Shown: positions 56,331 through 64,000 of the stretch, in pieces
Layout: each line of letters opens with the position of its first letter
How positions within the stretch are numbered: position 1 is the first letter of the stretch
NCBI GenBank assembly: GCA_025602905.1
Contig: JAHLKI010000013.1
Location: 372,001-436,000, forward strand
DNA: 64,000 nucleotides
Direction of reading: 5' to 3'
DNA from: Phlyctochytrium arcticum
Lineage: Eukaryota > Chytridiomycota > Chytridiomycetes > Chytridiales > Chytridiaceae
Translations under genes and position numbers: made by a program
The notes under the pieces: model-generated
What the model saw: the letters and a program-made list of their open reading frames with translations, nothing else
What the model was told of the DNA's origin: nothing
The model's database searches: none

Positions 56331-56713
56331 CATTTGGAGGAAATTCCTTCTTACAGAACCTCCACTTGCGAATGAGAAACAGGATGTACTCGTAAGCGCC
56401 ATCACGCACAAACCTCACCTGCACTCCGTCATCCCGAATGCGCAGCGATCGAGACGATGAGATTCTACCCATAGATCGCCGGTTGTGTCAGCGCCAGCCG
56501 AGGCCAGCGTTTCAAGGAAGCAGTCAACGTGGGGGATGCTGGTTCTCGCCGTGGGGTTTATAGTCCTGGGAGATGGCCAGAGTCATGCGTAATGGCAGAG
56601 ACATTGAAACCCTGAGGATACGTTCAGCGTATAGTTCTCCGACGACGATCAAAGTCGGCAGGGCCAAACATTTCTCCTTCCTTTTTCCTTTTCCCAACCT
56701 GTACACCTTTACA

Positions 56714-56845
56714 ATGACTGCAAAGCCAGGCACCCCCAATGCTTATAAGATGTTCGCAGTTTGCGAACAAGGCAAGATCAGAAAGCAAACGATTGCTTAC
56801 TGGGGAGAGTTGAAGCCGGAGCTCTCGTACGATAACATCGGCTAG
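56714..56845 (+). CDS. Possible 43-aa module-only protein behind the array leader
   Basis: Intronless ORF starting 44 bases after the conserved leader element (56641-56670), context TTTACAATGA. It consists only of the module (PGTPNAYKMFAV, KIRKQTIAYWGELKPEL) and a stop. A further module fragment starts at ATG 56847 and breaks by frameshift at about 56920. Like the 91-aa gene it may be a true small protein or a relic. Confidence 0.3.
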   Translation: MTAKPGTPNAYKMFAVCEQGKIRKQTIAYWGELKPELSYDNIG

Positions 56846-56846
56846 C

Positions 56847-57040
56847 ATGAAAAAGGGTGCTCCAAACGCCTACAAACTGTTTGCGATCCAGGAACAGGAA
56901 AAAATCCGCAAGCAAAAGCAGCTTACTGGGGAGATTTGAAACCAGAGTTCTGTACCAGACCAGACTATGAAATCCAACTGGCAGCCCGATATTCGAAAGC
57001 CCAGGCCAGCGGTCTCCGGAAACCGCTAACCTGAAATATG
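56847..57040 (+). pseudogene. Array module relic (copy 8)
   Basis: Reads KKGAPNAYKLFAIQEQEKIRK from ATG 56847, then a small deletion puts TGGGGAGATTTGAAACCAGAG out of frame; the remaining KPDYE-like part continues to about 57040. Confidence 0.6.
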
Positions 57041-57541
57041 CTACCTTGGGAAAAACCGGACTTTGCCTCGTCCGGGGCGCCCACTTTGTCCTCCCTAGCA
57101 TCAAACAGATTTATCAAAGCAGAAGCCGCCTCCCGACCTCCAGCTCACAATTTTCCTCCCACACAAAGCATGGTTCCTCTTCCTGCAGGTGCGCGCATGG
57201 CTCAGGTTCAGGAAGTGGTCGTGCCCCTGCACCCATGTCTCGTACTAGCTCATTTCAATCTGGGGACGCTGGCTTCCGATGCGGTAAAGCTGTAACGGAC
57301 CGCTTTCATCCAAGTTGTTGTGCTTGGCAAAATCCGTAAAAGCCGAAAAGGCATTCTTCACGAAGATGACGATCTGTACATATAATAAACATATGTCATA
57401 CGGGATTCAAGCACAACCTCACTCCCACCCAACTCCAGATTCAGCACCATATTCTGTGTGTTATTTGAAAAAAAAACCTTTGTAGCGAAATCGGCTATAG
57501 TCCGAAGGTAGATCGCGTTTGTGGCAAGATTCTTCCGAGCC

Positions 57542-58354
57542 ATGAGCAAGCAAAAGGTTGCACTCTCATATACGGGAGGGAAAGACTGTAGTCTTGCCCT
57601 ACAAATACTCTCTCGTGACAAGTCAGTGGAGGTCGCCCGCTTAATCACCTTCAAACCCCGATCCGCAAAACCCTTTTTGAGCCATCCCCTCCCACTAATT
57701 CAACTTCTTGCTCAAGCACTTGATATACCCCACCAAGTGTTGACGGTCGACGGACCCGACTTTCTCGGTTCATATGTTTCCCAACTTCGCTCCCTGAAAG
57801 AGGAGGGGTTTGATCAGTTAGCTACCGGGGATATCGAGGATGTTTGTAGCGATTTTATGGTAACTACTTGTTTGGAGAGCGAAACTTGAGGTTGGAGAGT
57901 CTTACGAATGGAATTATAGAGTCGGGCTGCCGAACAGGCTCAAATTACGCTCACTCGGCCTCTGTGGCAAGTACCCCGGCCTCAACTTCTTTCCTCCTTG
58001 TTTGAAACCTACAATCTATCCATCATCATCTCGTGCGTCAATATGGATTTGGTACCGGAACAGAGTGCCCGTCAGTTGGTTGGCAAAGTTTTGACAAGAG
58101 AACTGTTGGAGAAGATCCTGCAAGAGGAGGGGTGCGAGAAAGTGGATGCTTGCGGCGAATTTGGGGAGTATCATACCATGTGTGTTGACAGCCCCTTACA
58201 TAAATATCGCGTGGATCTGGGCCAGGGTACTATCCAGCAAGAAGGAAGTTTCTTGTACTGGGATTGTAGTGCATCACAGAAACTTCTGGTAGAAAGGCAC
58301 GAAATACTATCAATAACCAAATATCCGGCGAGCCCGATCCTGTCTTTTGAGTGA
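57542..58354 (+). CDS. DPH6-like diphthine-ammonia ligase family protein (PP-loop ATPase)
   Basis: Adenylating PP-loop enzyme of the diphthine-ammonia ligase family, whose eukaryotic members finish the diphthamide modification of eEF2. Two exons: 57542-57859 and 57920-58354; 250 aa, the size of the short single-domain members. The PP-loop reads SYTGGKDCS near residues 8-16, where SGGKDS is usual. EEGFDQLATGDIED matches the EG...GDI region, LTRPLW matches the PLW motif, and CGEFGEYHTMCVDSPL matches the signature near the C-terminus. The long C-terminal RidA-like domains of yeast Dph6 are absent. It is the only intact copy in the array. An older in-frame GTG start upstream was ignored in favour of the ATG. 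Confidence 0.8.
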
Positions 58355-58764
58355 GATTTTTGATTCGAGCGGGACTATCTCGTACGATTACCGAAGCCCA
58401 CCGGCCACACTACCATAGGATCCACCTGTGACCTATCACCAATAAAGGCTGCAACCCCAGAGAAACACATCGGTGTTGCCACTGTTCTTTTGATCGAACT
58501 GGTTTTGCCGAGATGGACTTTCTGTAACCTGACAATTCTGATACCTCTTCTTGAACTCCTATGGTCCGTTCACCTGTTCACTTTGGCAGAAGCCCTCTGT
58601 GGGCCAGTGACCGGTGAAAATTTGCGAGAAACACGTAGACATGGCACGTTTTATCTCATAGAACATAGAATAAGCTTATAGCAAGTAGATAGTGCAAGAA
58701 TGATTGAGATACTGCATGAATAACATACTGTATTGTGAAAAAGGACACACTTCTGCCCACCGTC
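58355..58764. other. Convergent intergenic region
   Basis: About 410 bases between the DPH6-like and TRAPPC10-like stops. One weak 63-codon frame (58490-58681) has no recognisable feature. Confidence 0.4.
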
Positions 58765-61700
58765 TCACAACTCCTTCAAATTAAGTGCTATCTGAGCATG
58801 CAAAGGTGCTTTGATATCAATGCTCAAGCTGCTTGACGGATAAACTGCATCCACCAAGTCCGAGCTTGAGTAGATGGCAATTTTGGGAAACTCCAGTCGT
58901 CCGGTTTGCACGGGTAATAAGACTATGTTAAACGGCGCAATAGCATCCTCGCTTCGCTGTAAAGGCAGCGGCATCAGGTACAGCGCATGTTGGCAGATGA
59001 AGCATTACGCCAACACGTACCTGCAAAACAAAATTCTGCTTCCGTTTGCCTCGGATGAGCCATGAGGTGCAGTCGGTAAAGATTTCGTAGCTCAAGTCCA
59101 ACGCTCCAAGTTCGGCAAACCAATGAGCTACTGAAATTTGGAGTTGGCAATTGATGGAGCTGCCAATGGAGGTGTTCTGAACCAACAATGCTGGATCTTC
59201 GGGCTGTAGTGTAGCCGCCAAAAGAATCTTTGCGTGCGATAAGTGGGAAGACTTTACAAAAGTCCAACAAATCACTCGTACATACTTGACATGATGATAC
59301 GGGTGTTCGTACGGTCAAAGTACTCTGGTTGATTATGTCCAATGCCTCAGCCATCTCAGCTCTGACTGGCGTAATATTCTATAAAAAGGAGCGCGTTAAT
59401 GTCGGGAACGGAAGTGACGACATGTGGGGTAGTACTTGGATAAAATCCGCTAAGGAAACTCGGATTTGGGTGGCTACGTCCTGCTTTTGCTTACGCAGAA
59501 AATAGTCAAGATGTCCCAAGTCCATCGCCGAAACGTCCATCGAAAGCTTTACGGCGTATGTGTCATAAGATAGGGATGGGAAGACTAGAGTGGCAATGGC
59601 ATGTCGCAGGAACGCCGAATACGGTTGCATTTCTTTTGCCACAATGTGCGCTTCCAACTTCGAAAGAATGAAATTTTCCACCTCTATAAATATCTGGTCA
59701 ACTTGGTTCAACGCATCTTCAATATCTGGGGACGGTACCTTCACGAAGCGACCGGTAGCGAATGGCCACTTGTACCCAGTTCTGATCCATGTCGCCGGAT
59801 TGCGAAAAGGTCTGTACCTCTGTATCACAAAACAGATCAGTTCAACTCCCTCTAGTTCTTCAAGAGAAAAGCCTACTTTCGGCTGGAGCGTTCATCAGAC
59901 GATAGAGCACAGGAATGCTTTGCCCGCTATGAATGAGCTAGGGATCCATTTAGCTCCAGCGGCAATATTCTTGTCAGACCGAATTGCTCCTACCTTATTA
60001 CTGATGTCTGATAATGGGAAGGCCATGGAAGGTGCGCCCACCATGGACATGTCCAGTAGTCTAATAGGTATTTGGGAGATACCTCTCAGAATAAATTGCA
60101 GCAACAGTCTAGGCTGTGAGAGTGAGCGGGAACAACCGCCTATTCCCATCTTCAAGCACATACCCTTGAGGACTCTCCTTTGTGATGATTGCTACGTGCA
60201 GCGGAGGTGCCAAGCTGATATCACTTGTGATGGCGGTGTGGAAGCGCTTCCCCTCTGGAGTTGAATACGACAGAAGAAGGCGCACCTGGACGAATGGGTA
60301 TATCGTTTATAAGCAGTCCGATGAGCGGGTTACCGAGACATACCTTGTGCTCTATACCCTGACTTTCCGAGTAATCGCCTAGGCATATGTTGAAGGTCAC
60401 CAGCTCATGCTGTTCTACGGGAGGTAGAACGGTTTGCCCATCGACGGTGTCGATATTGAGCTCACTGGAGTGAGAGATGTCTGCAAATTTCTTTGGATTA
60501 CTACAAATGTCTAAGATGACATATCGAGCTCTTCGTGCTGACCTGATTTTTGGATTTTTCGAAAGGAAACTGATTTTGGCTTGGTGAAAGTCAGATTTGT
60601 GATTGCGAGAATCTGCAGTCGTGCTTCAGTCCAAGCATGTTCATTGGAGGATAGCTGCAGTCGCAATTGGCGAATAGGATCTCCCTCGATGGCTAAAGAA
60701 AAACATCTTGAGTATGTTATCATTCTCATGTTCTAATTTAGCGAGCTACTTTGTTCTGGCAAGGTAATAGTGACTCCAACTGGCACGGGAGTTCCGACAA
60801 TCTTGAACGATCGCCGCGCGCGATACGATAGACGTAGTTTTCCGGTACTAACTACGATTTGTTCGGAAGTGTACGTTCCCGAGGTAGTGATTTTCTATGA
60901 TGGAAGGCATCGGCAACACAATCAGGACGTAACGCATTCTATGTTGACAATACCTGTCCCATCAAGTTGATCACATTGAGCCCGTGCACAATCTTCACAT
61001 TGGTGGCGTGAACACGAACAGTCATGCTTTCAGGGCCTAAAAGGTCTATATGCATCTCTTCCAAAGTATACTCCTGATCATAATAATGGTTAAGGCAACA
61101 GTGGAGATCCTGAATGTTGGCCACCGACCTTGGGCAGTATGCTGCGAAATTCGATCTGCATAGTGACGCCAGCATCATTCGCAATATCGTTCACGACAGA
61201 GAGGATTTGTAGCGACGCGATCGCATTATCTGATTTACTCACGACTATGGAAGGCTCAGGTTACTAGCTGGTTTCAATAACCAGGCGCTTTAACAGATCC
61301 TTTACCATTTTCCGCATGTTTTGTTGCCCAAATGAACTCATCAGAGAAATGACTCAAGCGGTCACTCTCCAGCAAATCCGCGTTCGCGACAATGTGTAAA
61401 CAAACCTCTAAATACGTGCAGGAGATGGTTAAGGATAACAATCAAAATGAAAAGAAAGGACGTTTTCGCAATGAGTGAAGGATATTGAGTAGTCCTCTGC
61501 AACTTCTTCTGGCAGATAGCTAGCTTCTCCATGACCAGCAAGTCTAAGCCTGTCCATCCATTTGCCGAATACTTGTAAACCATACTATCCCAGATGGCGA
61601 CGGCCTCCTGAAGACGTTCCCGAGAGCTGAATAGTGTCAAAAGATGTTCATTGATAAAAGCACAAAACGACAATCGCTTACTAGTATAGATGAGCAATAT

Positions 61701-63534
61701 CACCTTTCAATAGCCACATTGTTCTAGTATGTCCGCTCAACTCACAACTTTTGACAGCCCTTGATGTTACTTTCTTGTCGCACAATCAGAACAAACACCG
61801 CGGCCTCAAAATGATATCAGAATTACCAGGTATAAATCATCAAATGTATTTTCGGAAGCTAATGCATTCTTGAGCTCCTCGTTAGTGATGGCGGTTATCG
61901 GCGAATGGGGCTCCCCCAATTCGAGTGTTTTCGAAGGAACATTAGCATGTATAGAATCCAAAAGTAGTCCAAATCCAGCTCCGAATCTGTCAAGCTATGT
62001 CCCTTGTAAGTAACAGTTGTTTTTCAACCCCGAGCTCTATTTGAGGTTGTCACCAACCTGCATTCGGGCGTACTGGAGGAGATCCAGCTTCACGCCTTCG
62101 TATGCTGCGATGGTTTGCTGAGTTGGTGATGAGACGGCCACTAGCTCTTCGCAATGACCAATGACGTTCATGCACGCGGTAAATATCCAGGATTCGGCGA
62201 AATAGGGGATTAACGACACCTATATCCAGAGTCATGAACGATCCTTGACAGAGAAGCACATGAAGAGTTTTTGTTGAACCTCGTTCTCTCGGATAGTCCG
62301 TGCGAATTGCGTGATGAATGCTTTTGCTCTTTGACAAATATCGATGGCATTTCCCATTCGAAATAAAAGTTGACACTGCCTCGCAAACAGGTATATCCGA
62401 AAATCGAAAATCGAAATCTCATTTTGGATAATCATCTCGCGATATGATTTGCGCTTTGTATTGAGAATGTCTCCACTGTCATCCCCAATGTCTGTTCCAC
62501 CAAAGTTGGCAAACCATGGAGCCCCTTGCTCTAATCGATGACTGGGATTCAGACGGGTTCTTTGCTGCTGACAACACACACTGAATTCTTACCCGTCAAG
62601 GTCTGGAAAAAGGACGCCTCTAGCTCGTCATACTGCAGTAAGGACTCATCAAAAAGATTCATAATCTCAAATGTGTACGCTAGGCCTTCCTGGTGAGCCG
62701 CATCAGCAAGTGCTGCTCGAAGAAAAGATGTGATCGTGAGCAAACCTTCATGATAAAGTACTGGCAATAGTTCCACCCGGGCATGAGCCGTTGACTGTCC
62801 AAGCGACGCGTATCTTCATCGTATTGTAAAACTTGCTGGTTCAAGCTGCTAGTGACGCCTTCCTTGATGTGTGACAACAACTCTGTCCACGACTCTGAAT
62901 CTTTCGCTGGTTCATTGTAAAGCTTCACGCGTAAACACCTGGGTATCCCAGTTCAATGCAAAGTTCCAGTAGGATAAAGTCGGCTTTGGCTTGCCTTTCT
63001 TTCTTGAACCCAAAGTCCGACTTGATTTTGTCATAAACACTCGTCCCTACGCCTAAAAATCGAGCAGATTTCCCACGCGTTTCCGGACTTGAAAAGTAAA
63101 CAATGAGCCATTCCTGGTTCTTCTTGTTGGCTACTACATTCAGCCATTCCTGGATCTGCTTCCGGAGATTGGCCTTGTAATGTTCATTATCCTGGAACGA
63201 AGTACCAGTATTAGATGACTGGGATCATTGTCTACATGCTCGCCCTCAGTTAACCTACATCCGTGGTCACTATGAAGAGGTGCAGGAAGAAAGGACTATG
63301 ATACAGTGTTCCGGGTGTTACGCGTGGGAAGGTGTCAGCCGTGAAGCGCTTGAGTTCGACAGGCAGCGTTGAAACCACTCGAGGTACATTGGAAGCGCCC
63401 AGGGGATTTTGCCAAAGTACATTGCGTAGCGGCAAGCGAGAAGCTAGCTCTTCCGACAAAGCAGTACAGGCGGTCGTTTCCTCTGCGTCCGAGCCGTGGC
63501 TATAGGTGATGATCAACTTCCTTGGTTCAGTCAT
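58765..63534 (-). CDS. TRS130: TRAPPII complex subunit Trs130/TRAPPC10-like
   Basis: Large subunit of the TRAPPII tethering complex, the exchange factor for Rab11/Ypt31-type GTPases at the Golgi. Starts MTEPRKLIITYSHG at 63534. Exons supported in frame: 63534-63259, 63191-62995, 62938-62746, 62689-62593, 62530-62280, 62219-62058, 61994-61827, 61741-61683, and the one starting at 61626. Family-like blocks: RLPLRNVLWQNP, QEWLIVYF, DFGFKKERC, RRLDSQR..PGWNYCQYF, EGLAYTFEIM, QYDELEASFFQ, ISIFDFRIYLFARQCQLL. Further exons are recognisable but not all joinable: 61180-60965 (EEMHIDLLGPESMTV), about 60860, 60690, 60480, 60290, 59828-59380, and the final SWLIRGKR...LLPVQTGRLEFPKI to 58765. The third exon follows a GC-AG intron (62939-62994). 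The join after the ninth exon is unclear. Confidence 0.85.
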
Positions 63535-64000
63535 GCTGGCCAAGATCGAGCGTTGTGTTTTCAACTTTTCACTCTGGTTGGCGTGGCGGACCGCTGACGC
63601 TCGTTACTCGAGTATTAGCCTTAAATATGATATTGCATACGTTGGGAGAACAGTTTGTAGACGCTGACACCAGATGCCAGCGGCGAACTTTGCAGTGTAT
63701 AAAGAAACAGGTAAAGAATCGAACCCCACTATTGGCACATCGGAAACCACCCACTATATATGAATGACCCCATGGACATCTGCATTAGTTGACAGTATGA
63801 ATTGTAGAACCGGTAATAGGTTCTAGCTTTGTTGGCAACAATTTTCATATGAGATGCAAAAAGTAGCTCGTCATAAATTTCTTGGCAAACCCAAAATTCT
63901 GGAGGAGCACCCTGACGCGTATCACCGGCATTTGAAGCATCACCGGCATTTCCAGCAATTTTGTCTTAACCGCACCGGCATAAGTTTACCAAACGACGAA
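63535..64000. other. Right-edge region, TRAPPC10 promoter side
   Basis: No supported gene. It contains a TACTCGAGTA palindrome at 63605-63614, a TATATATGAA-like stretch near 63755, and three copies of CACCGGCAT at about 63923, 63941 and 63975. Confidence 0.45.
63605..63614. promoter_or_regulatory. TACTCGAGTA palindrome, copy 4
   Basis: Perfect copy 71 bases upstream of the TRAPPC10-like start codon, flanked as TTACTCGAGTATT exactly like copy 1. Confidence 0.5.

Larger units (their letters stand above)
46381..58354 (+). repeat. Tandem segmental duplication array (PRRC2-like and DPH6-like gene pair)
   Basis: Four diverged units follow each other: about 46381-51660, 51700-53960, 53990-56500 and 56530-58354. 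Units share a leader element, a leader intron, a start/exon-1 segment, a ~40-codon module, pieces of the PRRC2-like 3' exon and zinc knuckle, and the DPH6-like gene. A spacer containing CAGTGGTGTAGCATGCGATGA-like sequence at about 53440 and 55690 precedes an extra module copy. Unit 1 is expanded by a complete PRRC2-like gene. Only one DPH6-like copy (the last) is intact. Confidence 0.85.

Noticed and set aside
1..64000. tRNA, rRNA or CRISPR features
   Set aside because: No cloverleaf-like block with A and B boxes, no rRNA core sequence and no regularly spaced repeats were seen; a tRNA could still be missed without a scan.

Overview
The window looks like nuclear DNA of an early-diverging, probably chytrid-like, fungus. 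Genes are broken by many short GT-AG introns (about 55-76 nt), TATA boxes are visible, and the products are fungal/opisthokont: an m-AAA protease, an ENA-type Na+/K+ ATPase, an OPT transporter, a PNS1/CTL transporter, Atg1 kinase and TRAPPII subunit Trs130/TRAPPC10. It also carries genes usually absent from yeasts (GTPBP1-like GTPase, SERGEF-like RCC1 protein), a Fanzor endonuclease and a decayed crinkler-like gene, which together favour a chytrid. The lineage call is inference; no rRNA, tRNA or CRISPR was seen.

Layout. 1-1124: 3' part of an unknown membrane protein. 1312-3834 (-): mitochondrial m-AAA protease, divergent from a ZIP metal transporter (5385-6584, +). 7011-10053 (+): ENA-type P-type ATPase. 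10833-13218 (-): OPT transporter. 13.2-15.8 kb: non-coding. 15794-17902 (+): GTPBP1-like GTPase. 18700-19795 (+): SERGEF-like RCC1 protein with a one-base frame break. 20869-24521 (+): seven-exon Fanzor1-type RNA-guided nuclease gene with a TATA box, followed almost at once by a crinkler-like pseudogene. 26282-27524: seven-TM protein. 27854-29704: PNS1/CTL transporter, then a decayed tandem copy (30066-31626). 32962-36873 (-): Atg1. 39666-41950: disordered orphan protein. 43021-44187: response-regulator receiver protein split by a long insertion.

46.4-58.35 kb is a tandem segmental duplication. The ancestral unit held a BAT2_N/PRRC2-like protein with a C-terminal CCHC knuckle, next to a DPH6-like PP-loop ATPase. 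The first unit keeps the PRRC2-like gene intact and has a ruined DPH6-like gene; the last unit has the reverse. Between and around them lie about eight copies of a ~40-residue module I do not recognise, two of them in compact module-only ORFs behind a duplicated leader. 58765-63534 (-) is a Trs130/TRAPPC10 gene with many introns.

Most exon calls were made by hand: reading frames were joined across GT-AG boundaries so that the protein stays in family register. Where this failed (Fanzor exon 1 and the RuvC-II region, SERGEF, 3' half of TRAPPC10) it is stated in the entry.
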